Positions 18,882 to 27,371 of a stretch of DNA of 32,191 bases are shown here, one piece after another (position 1 is the first letter of the stretch; the number at the start of each line of letters is the position of its first letter). The position numbers were made by a program, and so were the translations under genes. Origin of the DNA: an uncultured Thiothrix sp. (GTDB lineage: Bacteria > Pseudomonadota > Gammaproteobacteria > Poriferisulfidales > GCA-002705445); contig CACEJE010000008.1 of assembly GCA_902559815.1 (NCBI GenBank), forward strand, positions 1 through 32,191, read 5' to 3'. Below the pieces are notes generated by a model. That model was not told the DNA's origin. It made no database searches and saw nothing but the letters and a program-made list of their open reading frames with translations.

Positions 18882-21800
18882 TCAAACTGATGAATACAAT
18901 AATTCCAAGTTTTCAACACAATCTAAATCTCTCAATTCTGTAATTATATCATTAGTTGGGGAAATTTTATAATTTTCGCCTAGAACTAATGATTTTGTTA
19001 TATTATCAACCGTATAGTCAATCCTAACAAGACAATTACCATCGTTTTTTGAATTAAAAAAGGATTCTAATTTTTTTACTAAAATTGATGAATCTTTTTC
19101 ATCAGTAACTTTGATTTTGATTCCTGTTGAAAATAAAATCCTTGCGTTTTCAATTGAATTAATAGATTTAGCTCTAAAACTTAACCTGTTTGTGTATTCG
19201 TCCATTCTAAGCATACCTTCAATAATTACAATATCATCTCTACTGATTGTTTCATTTAAAAGATTATTATTAGCAATTACATCAATATTATCGGTATCAT
19301 CCCCAAGATTAATTTGTGCAAGCTTTTCCTTAGTACTTGTTGTTCTAATTCTAATACTGTTAATTACTCCCGCTATTTTATATAAGCTACCTTTTTTATT
19401 TTTATTAAACTTATTTTTAATTGTAAGTAAATCATTATTAACTATATTTCTTAATTCTTTTTTAAATTCGGTAATTGGATGACCGCTTAAATAAAATCCC
19501 AAAACATCTCTTTCATATGTTAATTTTTTTAAATTTGACCATTCTTCAATATTTTTATCATTTTTTTTGTTAACAGTTTTTTCTGAAAATCCGAATATAT
19601 CTATTTGTCCTTGCTGGATATTTTTTGTATTTTGCTCAGCTAATTTCATTGACTTTGGATACATAGAATATAGAGACGATCTTGTTTCTTGAAAAACATC
19701 TAATGAGCCTGATTTTATAAGGGCCTCTATTACTCTTTTATTAATCTTGGTTGTGCCACACCTTTTCAAAAAATCGTCTAAACTGTTATAACTTCCATTT
19801 TTATTTCTCTCGTTAATAATAATTTCTATAATTGACGACCCAACACCTTTTATTGCGCCCAGACCATATGAAATCTCATTATCATTTGTAACATCAAATG
19901 TATAATTTGACTCATTTATATTTGGCGCTTTCAAGTTAATATTCATATATTCACACTCTTTTACAAACTTTACTACTTTGTCGGTATTATCCATATCGCT
20001 TGATAAAACTGCTGCAATAAAAGGTTCTTTATAATGAGTTTTTAAGAAAGCAGTTTGATATGCTAGTAGAGCATATGCAACTGAATGAGATTTATTAAAA
20101 CCATAACCAGCAAATTTTTCCATTAGATCAAAAATATATTCTGCCTGCTTTTTTTCTATATTATTTTTTAAGGCACCATTAACGAATATTTCTCTTTGTT
20201 GTTGCATTTCTTCATATTTCTTTTTCCCCATAGCTCTTCGTAATATATCAGCCGAACCTAAACTATACCCAGCTAAAACTTGTGCGATTTTCATAACTTG
20301 TTCTTGATAAAGTATAACTCCGTAAGTTGGCTTTAAAACATCCATTATTAATGGGTGTAAATATTCAACATTTGCACCATTTTTTCTATCTATAAAATCA
20401 TCAACCATACCTGATTGAAGCGGCCCTGGTCTATATAGAGCAACTAATGCTACTAGGTCATCGAATTTATCAGGTTTAAGTCTTTTTATAATATCCTTTA
20501 GTCCCCTAGATTCTAATTGAAAAACCCCATTTGTTTTTTGTTTTCTTAAAAGATCAAAAGTATCACTGTCGTTAAGGGGAATATTATCTAGTATAAATTC
20601 TTCCGAGTTTTTTTGATTTATAATTTTTATCGTATTCTCAATAACAGTTAATGTTCTTAACCCTAAAAAATCGAATTTAATTAATCCAATTTCTTCAACA
20701 TCATCTTTATCTAATTGGGTTAGTAATGAACTATCGTGGGCATCTTTGTACAAAGGTGTATAGTTTATTAGTTTTTTTGGTGAAATTACAATTCCACCCG
20801 CGTGTGTTCCAGCATTTCGAGGTAATCCTTCTAAAATCATAGCCATATCAATTATTTCTTTCACATCATCATCACTTTCATAAAGTTTTTTTAATTCTTG
20901 ATCCTCAAGTGCATTTTTTAGAGTTATACCTATTTCAAAAGGAATTAATTTGGCGATCTGATCTACAAATGGATAGGGGTATTGCAAAACTCTCCCAACA
21001 TCCCTTACTACAGCTTTTGCAGCCATAGTTCCATATGTAATTATTTGACTTACTTTATCTCGTCCATATTTTTTTGATACGTAGTCAATTACACTATCTC
21101 TTTTATCCATACAAAAATCTATATCAAAATCTGGAAGAGATACTCTTTCTGGATTTAAAAACCTCTCAAATAGTAGATCATATTTTATTGGATCAATATT
21201 AGTTATATTTAAAACATAAGCTACGAGTGATCCTGCTCCAGATCCTCTTCCTGGTCCGACAGGTATATTATTTTTTTTCGCCCACATGACAAAATCAGAG
21301 ACTATAAGAAAGTATCCTGCATAACCCATCTTTAAAATTACATCCATTTCAAGCTTAATACGATTTGTGTATGGCTCTTGATTAACTATATTTTTTTCAG
21401 ATAATTTATATTTTAAACTTTGCATAACTAAGGAATTAAAATATTCATTTTCTTTTTGTCCGTTATCTAAAGGAAAAATTGGCATCGCTATTTCACCTAA
21501 AGAAAGTTGCAAATTACATCTTTTAGCAATCTCATATGAATTTTCGATAGCTGAGGGGATGTCATAAAATAACTCTTTCATCTCTTCGCTAGATTTTAAA
21601 TATTGATTTTTATTATAGTTACTTTTTCTTTTTTCATCTTTTAAATATGTTCCGTCATTTATACAAACTCTTACTTCGTGAGCCTGAAAATCTTTTTTTT
21701 CAAGAAATCTTGCATCATTTGAAGCAACTAAAGGTAATGAATACTTTTCTGCGAGTTCTATCACATGCGAATTATATTCATCCTCAAAGTCTTTCCCAGT

Positions 21801-22313
21801 CCTTGTAATTTCAATATAATAATTATTTGAAAAATTCTTTTTCCAGTAATTTATTTTTTTTTCAATGAGTTCTTTTTTATTAGACCTTATTGCTTCTGCT
21901 AAATCACCGTGAATTCCTCCTGATAAAACAATTAGTCCATCAGATCTTTCGGCAAGCTGCTCCATTGTGATATAAAAATTATTGTTTACGTCAAGATTTA
22001 CATATGAGTTTGTAATAATATTGCTTAAGTTGATAAACCCATCTCTATTTTTGCATAACAAAACTACCTTATTAAATACTTTATCGTTCAAATCACTTTG
22101 AATGCTTACTTCAATACCTATTATCGGCTTTATGCCATTTTTAATTGAAAGCTTATAAAATTTAACTAAAGAAAATATATTATTAAAATCTGTTATTGCG
22201 ATAGATGGGTATTTATTTGTCACAGCGTGATCAATCAAATCGTTAACTCTTATTAGACTGTCTGATATTGAGTATTCACTGTGTAAATGTAAATGTATAA
22301 AGTTATTTGTCAT
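18882..22313 (-). CDS. dnaE: DNA polymerase III subunit alpha
   Basis: Replicative polymerase catalytic subunit. The 1143 residues are close to E. coli DnaE (1160). The N-terminal PHP domain starts FIHLHLHSEYS. The palm carries catalytic D395 and D397 (PDFDIDF) and D548 (KFDFLGL), matching E. coli D401, D403 and D555. The fingers contain GRGSGAGSLVAY and GRDKVSQIITYGTM, and a helix-hairpin-helix region includes YGLGAIKGVG. A C-terminal OB fold follows and then a short tail. The ATG overlaps the rnhB stop as ATGA. The rnhB-dnaE-accA order is conserved in Gammaproteobacteria. Confidence 0.99.
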   Translation of the reverse strand: MTNNFIHLHLHSEYSISDSLIRVNDLIDHAVTNKYPSIAITDFNNIFSLVKFYKLSIKNGIKPIIGIEVSIQSDLNDKVFNKVVLLCKNRDGFINLSNIITNSYVNLDVNNNFYITMEQLAERSDGLIVLSGGIHGDLAEAIRSNKKELIEKKINYWKKNFSNNYYIEITRTGKDFEDEYNSHVIELAEKYSLPLVASNDARFLEKKDFQAHEVRVCINDGTYLKDEKRKSNYNKNQYLKSSEEMKELFYDIPSAIENSYEIAKRCNLQLSLGEIAMPIFPLDNGQKENEYFNSLVMQSLKYKLSEKNIVNQEPYTNRIKLEMDVILKMGYAGYFLIVSDFVMWAKKNNIPVGPGRGSGAGSLVAYVLNITNIDPIKYDLLFERFLNPERVSLPDFDIDFCMDKRDSVIDYVSKKYGRDKVSQIITYGTMAAKAVVRDVGRVLQYPYPFVDQIAKLIPFEIGITLKNALEDQELKKLYESDDDVKEIIDMAMILEGLPRNAGTHAGGIVISPKKLINYTPLYKDAHDSSLLTQLDKDDVEEIGLIKFDFLGLRTLTVIENTIKIINQKNSEEFILDNIPLNDSDTFDLLRKQKTNGVFQLESRGLKDIIKRLKPDKFDDLVALVALYRPGPLQSGMVDDFIDRKNGANVEYLHPLIMDVLKPTYGVILYQEQVMKIAQVLAGYSLGSADILRRAMGKKKYEEMQQQREIFVNGALKNNIEKKQAEYIFDLMEKFAGYGFNKSHSVAYALLAYQTAFLKTHYKEPFIAAVLSSDMDNTDKVVKFVKECEYMNINLKAPNINESNYTFDVTNDNEISYGLGAIKGVGSSIIEIIINERNKNGSYNSLDDFLKRCGTTKINKRVIEALIKSGSLDVFQETRSSLYSMYPKSMKLAEQNTKNIQQGQIDIFGFSEKTVNKKNDKNIEEWSNLKKLTYERDVLGFYLSGHPITEFKKELRNIVNNDLLTIKNKFNKNKKGSLYKIAGVINSIRIRTTSTKEKLAQINLGDDTDNIDVIANNNLLNETISRDDIVIIEGMLRMDEYTNRLSFRAKSINSIENARILFSTGIKIKVTDEKDSSILVKKLESFFNSKNDGNCLVRIDYTVDNITKSLVLGENYKISPTNDIITELRDLDCVENLELLYSSV

Positions 22314-22876
22314 AATAGCGATATCGGTTTAAATGTTTTTCTATGATATTTGCATATTCCATATTTTTTTATCATTTCTATATGTTTTTTCGTTGGATAT
22401 CCTTTGTGTTTTTTAAAATCATATTCTGGATATTCTCTATCAATTTCAATCATAATTTTATCCCTTGTTACCTTTGCTACTATTGATGCTGCACTTATAA
22501 TAGGCACCAATCGATCGCCGTGCTTTATTGTAATGCAATTTGCATCAATGTGCGGGGCAAAGAGGCCATCTACGTAAACTTTGCAATCATTGCAATTAAT
22601 AGCATCAAATGACTTCTTCATAGCTTTTAATGTAGCATTATGTATATTTAATTTATCAATTTCATTAGAACTTACTATCCCAACACTATATTTTAAAGCA
22701 TTTTGTAAAATTTCTTCATAAAGTATTTGTCTCATATTCTGACTAATTTGTTTTGAGTCGTTAATTTTTTCAGATAGATATTTTTCTTCTATTATAACTG
22801 AAGCAGCAACAACAGGACCAGCTAATGGCCCCCTTCCTGCCTCATCAATTCCAACAATTGTATATTTTTTTTCCAT
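22310..22876 (-). CDS. rnhB: Ribonuclease HII
   Basis: Removes ribonucleotides misincorporated in DNA and RNA of hybrids. The 188-residue protein begins with GIDEAGRGPLAGPVVAA, giving the catalytic D11 and E12. D103 (VYVDGL) and D139 (SIVAKVTRDK) complete the DEDD set. HKGYPTKKH near the C-terminus is also typical. In most Gammaproteobacteria rnhB directly follows lpxB. Here lpxB is on the other strand three genes away, and rnhB starts next to a divergent promoter region instead. rnhB, dnaE, accA and tilS therefore appear to form a separate operon. Confidence 0.98.
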   Translation of the reverse strand: MEKKYTIVGIDEAGRGPLAGPVVAASVIIEEKYLSEKINDSKQISQNMRQILYEEILQNALKYSVGIVSSNEIDKLNIHNATLKAMKKSFDAINCNDCKVYVDGLFAPHIDANCITIKHGDRLVPIISAASIVAKVTRDKIMIEIDREYPEYDFKKHKGYPTKKHIEMIKKYGICKYHRKTFKPISLL

Positions 22877-22941
22877 AAACTAGATTATAATATCTTTAAA
22901 TATCATACATCAGTAAACTAATTTGAAAAATATATTTTATT
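22877..22941. promoter_or_regulatory. Divergent promoter region between rnhB and gnnA
   Basis: The 65-nt gap separates the minus-strand rnhB operon from the plus-strand gnnA-gnnB-lpxB operon, so both transcripts must begin here or inside the flanks. A perfect TATAAT lies at 22886-22891 on the plus strand. It overlaps ATTATA at 22884-22889, which reads TATAAT on the minus strand. Neither has a good -35 box, and base composition makes such hexamers common, so the exact sites are uncertain. No clear Shine-Dalgarno precedes the gnnA ATG. Confidence 0.4.
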
Positions 22942-23880
22942 ATGAGTAAATTAAGAGTTGCCGTAATTGGAATTGGTTATCTAGGTGAGTTTCATGCTGA
23001 AAAATACAAAAATAATAAAAATGCTGATTTAATTGGCGTAGTTGATACTGACGAAAAAAGATGCCAAAAAATTTCAAAAAAATTTAATACTCAATCCTTT
23101 AATAAATATCAAGATATTATTAATGATGTTGATGCAGTGAGTATTGTGGTCCCAACTAATTTGCATTATAAAATTGCTAAATTTTTCATAGAACATAAAA
23201 AGCACGTATTAATAGAAAAGCCATTTGCAACAAATGTATTACAAGCAAAAAAACTAAGGGACATATCAAAAAAAAATAATACTATTTTGCAAGTAGGTCA
23301 TCTTGAGAGATTTAATAAAGCATTTATAGGACTAAAAGATAAAATAAAAAAACCGCTTTTTATTGAATGCAATAGAATTTCACCATATAAATTAAGAGGA
23401 ACAGAAGTAGACGTAATAAAAGATTTAATGATTCATGATTTAGATCTAATCATTTCGCTTAATAATTCAAGAGTAAAAAATATACAAGCAAATGGGATCA
23501 ACGTACTTACAAACAAAATAGATATTGCAAATGCAAGAATTACCTTTGATAACGGATGTGTTTGTAATTTATCCTCAAGTAGAATTAGCGATAAAGTTGA
23601 AAGAAAGATGCGTGTATTTCAAAAAAATTCTTATTTTTCTTTAGATTTTCAAAAATTTGTTTTAGATTCTTATAAAAAACTAACTATTAATAACAAAAAA
23701 ATTATAAAGAAAGAGCAAATCAAATTTTCAAAAAATGACTCATTAAAAGATGAAATCCAAAGTTTTATCCACTGCATAAATAATAATAAAAAACCAATTG
23801 TAACTTCTTTAGATGGTATAAATGCTTTAGAATATGCTATTAAAATTTCTAAATTAATAAAAAATGATTCCACAATTTGA
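22942..23880 (+). CDS. gnnA: Gfo/Idh/MocA-family UDP-sugar oxidoreductase, probable GnnA
   Basis: Predicted to oxidise the 3-hydroxyl of UDP-GlcNAc with NAD+, giving the 3-keto sugar that GnnB transaminates. The 312-residue protein has an N-terminal Rossmann motif GIGYLG (10-15), VVDTDEKR ending the second strand, the catalytic EKP triad (92-94) in LIEKPFATN, and IHDLDLI with His165 and Asp166. This order is that of Gfo/Idh/MocA dehydrogenases. The next gene is a sugar aminotransferase that overlaps it by 17 nt, followed by lpxB. In Acidithiobacillus ferrooxidans gnnA and gnnB likewise lie between lpxA and lpxB. A WbpB/WlbA-like role on UDP-GlcNAcA for O-antigen is the main alternative; the lpxB linkage favours GnnA. 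The family call is near certain, and the specific role is an inference. Confidence 0.82.
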   Translation: MSKLRVAVIGIGYLGEFHAEKYKNNKNADLIGVVDTDEKRCQKISKKFNTQSFNKYQDIINDVDAVSIVVPTNLHYKIAKFFIEHKKHVLIEKPFATNVLQAKKLRDISKKNNTILQVGHLERFNKAFIGLKDKIKKPLFIECNRISPYKLRGTEVDVIKDLMIHDLDLIISLNNSRVKNIQANGINVLTNKIDIANARITFDNGCVCNLSSSRISDKVERKMRVFQKNSYFSLDFQKFVLDSYKKLTINNKKIIKKEQIKFSKNDSLKDEIQSFIHCINNNKKPIVTSLDGINALEYAIKISKLIKNDSTI

Positions 23881-24958
23881 CTTAAAAAAAGAATATTCTT
23901 TATTAGAGAATAAAATACAAGCTGAAATTAGAAAAGTATTTTCTAAAACAAATTTCATTCAAGGAGAAAATGTTAAGAAGTTTGAAGAAAAAGTTGCCAA
24001 TTATATTGGAGTCAAATATGCAATCTCTTGTAATTCAGGTACTGATGCCTTACATTTTGCATTAAGATCCCTAAATATAGGTAAGGGCGATGAAGTTATA
24101 ACTACGCCATTTACCTTTATCTCAACAATTGAAGCAATTATGTATCTAGGAGCAAAGCCTGTCTTTGCGGATATTAATAAAAGAACATACAACATAAGTA
24201 AATCAGAAATACTGAAAAAAATTACATCGAATACAAAAGCAATAATACCCGTTCATCTTTTTGGAAACCCATTTGATGTTGAGGATTTAAAAAAAGATAT
24301 CGATAATAACTTTATAAATATTATTGAAGATTGTGCTCAAAGCTTTGGTGCTGGAATCAATCATAAAAGAACTGGTAGTTTAGGTGATATTGGATGTTTT
24401 AGCTTTTATCCCACAAAAAATCTTGGGTGTTATGGTGACGGAGGAATAATCACAACAAATTCTGAAGCAATATATAAACATATTAAAAAGTTAACAAATC
24501 ACGGAAGCTCAAAAAGATATCATCATGATATTATTGGTTTTAATAGCAGACTTGATGAAATTCAAGCTGCAATTTTAAATATTAAACTAAAGTTAATTGA
24601 TGAAACAAATATGATGAGAGTAAATATAGCAAATATATATAACGAAAATTTGTCCGAAGTAAAAAATCTTACGTTACCTTATAAAGAAAATAATACACAT
24701 CACGTTTATCATCAATATACAATTTCTTCATTAGATAGAGATATAATAAAAAAAACATTAGAAAAAAATAATATTGGTTCTGCTGTTTATTACCCAATTT
24801 CTTTAGAAAAACAGAATGCATATAAATACTTTTTTAAGGATACAGCAAATTATAAAAATTCAAATTTTATATCCAATACTTGCCTCTCATTGCCAATGTA
24901 TCCATATCTTAGTGAAAGTGATGTTTTAAGCGTCTGTAATACTATTAAAAATATATAA
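23864..24958 (+). CDS. gnnB: DegT/DnrJ/EryC1-family aminotransferase, probable GnnB
   Basis: Predicted PLP enzyme that aminates the 3-keto sugar from GnnA, with glutamate as donor, to give UDP-GlcNAc3N. The 364-residue protein has the fold-type I sugar aminotransferase signatures: SGTDALHFAL (58-67), EDCAQSFGA (155-163) with Asp156 facing the PLP nitrogen, and FYPTKNLGCYGDGG with Lys185 as Schiff-base lysine. NHGSSKRYHHDIIGFNSRLDEIQAA is also typical. The start overlaps gnnA by 17 nt, and the stop overlaps the lpxB ATG as TAATG, so all three are one coupled unit. Homologues such as WbpE act in O-antigen pathways, but fusion of the transcript with lpxB points to lipid A. Confidence 0.83.
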   Translation: MIPQFDLKKEYSLLENKIQAEIRKVFSKTNFIQGENVKKFEEKVANYIGVKYAISCNSGTDALHFALRSLNIGKGDEVITTPFTFISTIEAIMYLGAKPVFADINKRTYNISKSEILKKITSNTKAIIPVHLFGNPFDVEDLKKDIDNNFINIIEDCAQSFGAGINHKRTGSLGDIGCFSFYPTKNLGCYGDGGIITTNSEAIYKHIKKLTNHGSSKRYHHDIIGFNSRLDEIQAAILNIKLKLIDETNMMRVNIANIYNENLSEVKNLTLPYKENNTHHVYHQYTISSLDRDIIKKTLEKNNIGSAVYYPISLEKQNAYKYFFKDTANYKNSNFISNTCLSLPMYPYLSESDVLSVCNTIKNI

Positions 24959-26070
24959 TGAATAAACTAAAAAATATAATAATTTCTGCGGGTGAAGAGT
25001 CTGGAGACATGTATGGTGCAAATATAATAAATTACTTCTCTAAAAATAAAAATATACATTTTTATGCTATGGGATCAAACAAAATTAAGAACACTAGCGC
25101 GGAAATTATTATAGATTCATCAGATTTGTCAGTCGTAGGTTTTTTAGAAGTTATAAAAATATATCCAAAATTATTAAGATCATTAAATATAATGAAAAAA
25201 TCTATTGATAGTATAAAACCTGATTTAATAATATTAATAGATTATCAAGAATTTAATATGAAGTTAGCTAAATATGCAAAATCTAGAGGTGTTAAAGTTT
25301 TATTTTATATTAGTCCTCAAATTTGGGCTTGGAGAGAAAGTAGAGTTAAAAATATCATAAATAATATTGACATTATGGCCGTGATTTTTCCTTTTGAAAA
25401 AAAATATTATGATCAATTAGGTTTGGAGACACATTACGTAGGGCATCCATTAGTTGAGTCAAAAAATTATAAAGAGGATAATTATAAGAAAGATAATTAC
25501 ATTGGTTTTTTCCCCGGAAGTAGAATTAACGAGGTAAGAAAACACTTGCCTATTATGAAAAAAATTATAAGTAAAATCTCTAAAAAATATCCAGATGAAA
25601 AGTTTTTAATATCTAAATCCTCAAATATTGACATACAATTATACGAAAATTTTTTTATGAATGAAACAAATATAAAAATTGTTGAGAATGAAAATATTTA
25701 TAAAACCATAAGTTTATGTAAATCTGCAATTGCTGCTTCTGGAACAATAACTTTACAAATTGGATTAATGAAAATTCCAGTTTGTGTTTTATATAAACTA
25801 TCAAGCCTAACGTATTATTTTGCTAAATTACTAGTAAAGACAAAATATATATCATTAATAAATATTGTATTACAAAAATTTCTAGTTAAAGAATATATTC
25901 AAGATAATGCATCAGCTGATAATATTTGCATTGAACTAGAAAAACTGACTTTTGATCAAAATTATAGGAATAATATTATAAAAGAGTATGGTGCTTTGGA
26001 AGAAAAATTATTAAATGATAATTTAAAAACTAATATTAATAATTTAATAACGAAAATTTTAAAAATATAA
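24958..26070 (+). CDS. lpxB: Lipid-A-disaccharide synthase LpxB
   Basis: GT19 glycosyltransferase on the cytoplasmic face of the inner membrane. It joins lipid X to the UDP-diacyl sugar to form the lipid A disaccharide. The 370-residue protein starts IISAGEESGDMYGA (8-21), the family N-terminal glycine/Asp motif. It continues with SPQIWAWRESRVK, GHPLVE, FPGSRINEV and AIAASGTITLQIGL, all diagnostic. The C-terminal third includes a membrane-associating hydrophobic patch. It is the last gene of gnnA-gnnB-lpxB and converges on lpxA with an 8-nt gap, where no hairpin terminator is visible. If GnnA/GnnB act as predicted, its substrates carry a 3-amide-linked acyl chain. Confidence 0.97.
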   Translation: MNKLKNIIISAGEESGDMYGANIINYFSKNKNIHFYAMGSNKIKNTSAEIIIDSSDLSVVGFLEVIKIYPKLLRSLNIMKKSIDSIKPDLIILIDYQEFNMKLAKYAKSRGVKVLFYISPQIWAWRESRVKNIINNIDIMAVIFPFEKKYYDQLGLETHYVGHPLVESKNYKEDNYKKDNYIGFFPGSRINEVRKHLPIMKKIISKISKKYPDEKFLISKSSNIDIQLYENFFMNETNIKIVENENIYKTISLCKSAIAASGTITLQIGLMKIPVCVLYKLSSLTYYFAKLLVKTKYISLINIVLQKFLVKEYIQDNASADNICIELEKLTFDQNYRNNIIKEYGALEEKLLNDNLKTNINNLITKILKI

Positions 26071-26078
26071 CTATTCTT

Positions 26079-26870
26079 CTATTCTTGTTTTGATGACTGA
26101 ATAACTCCCCTATCACTTTTCTCTATAAAATTTAATAGTTTTGATACTTCTTCATATTCTTGACAAAGTATATCTAATTCGTTTGTATTTGTAGGGTTAT
26201 TACTTGACCTAAATATTAGCTTATATGCTTTATGTAAAGCATTTATTTTTTTTTGATCAAAATTATTTCTTCTTAAACCTTCTCGATTTAACCCATGAGT
26301 TTTAGCGAAACTCCCTGTAGCTAAAAGATAAGGAGGCAGATCTTGATTTAATGCTGCACCCATTCCAGCAAAAGCGAAATCTCCAATTCTGCAAAACTGG
26401 TGCACTAATACATATCCTGCTAAAACTATATTATTACCCATTATAACGTGACCAGCTAATGAAGTTGAATTTGACATTACATTATTATTTCCGACAATAC
26501 AGTCATGAGCTATATGCACATAAGCCATTATCCAATTATTATCCCCTACTCTTGTTTCTGACTTCCCGCCAGCTTTAGTTCCACGATTTATTGTGCAATA
26601 TTCCCGAATTGTATTTCCAGAGCCAATAATTAATCTGCAATCCTCACCTTCATATTTTTTATCTTGTGGAATTTCTGCAATCGAAGCAAATTGATAAATT
26701 TTATTTTCTTTACCAATATCACAATTACCTGATATAACAACGTGAGGACCGATTATTGTATTTGAATCTATAGAAACATTTTCACCAATAATTGAGTAAG
26801 CGCCAATTTCAACAGAAGAATCGATTTTTGAAGAAGGGTGAATTATTGCTGTTGGATGAATTTTTGACAA
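26079..26870 (-). CDS. lpxA: UDP-N-acetylglucosamine O/N-acyltransferase LpxA
   Basis: First lipid A step: transfers an R-3-hydroxyacyl chain from ACP to position 3 of UDP-GlcNAc, or of UDP-GlcNAc3N if GnnA/GnnB supply it. It has a left-handed beta-helix of hexapeptide repeats and a helical C-terminus. I start it at a TTG at 26870, 10 nt after the fabZ stop. This gives SKIHPTAIIHPSSKI as the N-terminus and 263 residues, against 262 in E. coli. An in-frame GTG at 26912 would add 14 residues inside fabZ and has no Shine-Dalgarno. Catalytic His122 is in HIAHDC. Met170, in FAGMGA, aligns with E. coli Gly173, the hydrocarbon ruler. Met there, as in Pseudomonas aeruginosa, selects 10-carbon chains. 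Confidence 0.95.
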   Translation of the reverse strand: MSKIHPTAIIHPSSKIDSSVEIGAYSIIGENVSIDSNTIIGPHVVISGNCDIGKENKIYQFASIAEIPQDKKYEGEDCRLIIGSGNTIREYCTINRGTKAGGKSETRVGDNNWIMAYVHIAHDCIVGNNNVMSNSTSLAGHVIMGNNIVLAGYVLVHQFCRIGDFAFAGMGAALNQDLPPYLLATGSFAKTHGLNREGLRRNNFDQKKINALHKAYKLIFRSSNNPTNTNELDILCQEYEEVSKLLNFIEKSDRGVIQSSKQE

Positions 26871-26880
26871 GATATTTAAC

Positions 26881-27333
26881 CTATGTTTTTTTTGGTAGTT
26901 CTTTAAAACCACACATTAATTCAGCTGAAGCAGCTACATCATTTCCTACAGTAGCTACCGCATCAAAGATAGCAAAACCTTGTTTGCTTTTCGTCATCTC
27001 TACAGTTAATTTAAGTTGATCTCCTGGCTCAACTGGTTTCTTAAACCTTGCCTTATCTATACCAACAAATAAATATAAACTTTCATTCGGTGGGCATAAT
27101 TTTGGAGTTTTAAAAACTAATAATCCAGAAGCTTGAGCAAGCGCCTCTAATATTAATACGCCTGGCATAACTGGATAATTTGGAAAATGACCATTAAAAT
27201 ATGGCTCATTAAAACTTACATTTTTTATTGCCAGTATTTTTTTTCCTTCTTCAAAATCTATAATTTTGTCAACTAACAAAAAAGGATACCTGTGTGGCAA
27301 AAGATTCATTACTTCGTATATATCACCTTTCAT
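26881..27333 (-). CDS. fabZ: 3-hydroxyacyl-ACP dehydratase FabZ
   Basis: Hot-dog fold dehydratase of the fatty acid elongation cycle. It competes with LpxA and LpxD for 3-hydroxyacyl-ACP, which explains its place between them. With the ATG at 27333 it has 150 residues, with catalytic His49 (FNGHFPNYPVMPG) and Glu63 (LILEALAQ), the same numbers as in Pseudomonas FabZ. LLPHRYPFLLVDK is also typical. A TTG two codons upstream (27339) is better spaced from the GGAG at 27347-27350, so MNMKGD is possible. It is 32 nt downstream of lpxD and followed by lpxA. Confidence 0.97.
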   Translation of the reverse strand: MKGDIYEVMNLLPHRYPFLLVDKIIDFEEGKKILAIKNVSFNEPYFNGHFPNYPVMPGVLILEALAQASGLLVFKTPKLCPPNESLYLFVGIDKARFKKPVEPGDQLKLTVEMTKSKQGFAIFDAVATVGNDVAASAELMCGFKELPKKT

Positions 27334-27371
27334 ATTCAACGCATCACTCCATTATTTAAATTATTATTCTT

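Noticed and set aside
19111-19482. A 123-codon plus-strand open frame, hydrophobic, antisense to dnaE
   Set aside because: Ile/Leu-rich translation is what the complement of Asn/Lys/Asp-rich AT codons gives. It sits entirely within the dnaE C-terminal region and has no Shine-Dalgarno evidence.
22942-24958. Recent horizontal insertion of gnnA-gnnB
   Set aside because: Base composition and Lys/Asn/Ile-rich codon use match the neighbours, and I see no repeats, integrase or tRNA at the borders. Old transfer remains possible but is not visible.
26071-26078. Rho-independent terminator between convergent lpxB and lpxA
   Set aside because: The 8-nt gap and flanks show no GC-rich stem followed by a T-tract on either strand.
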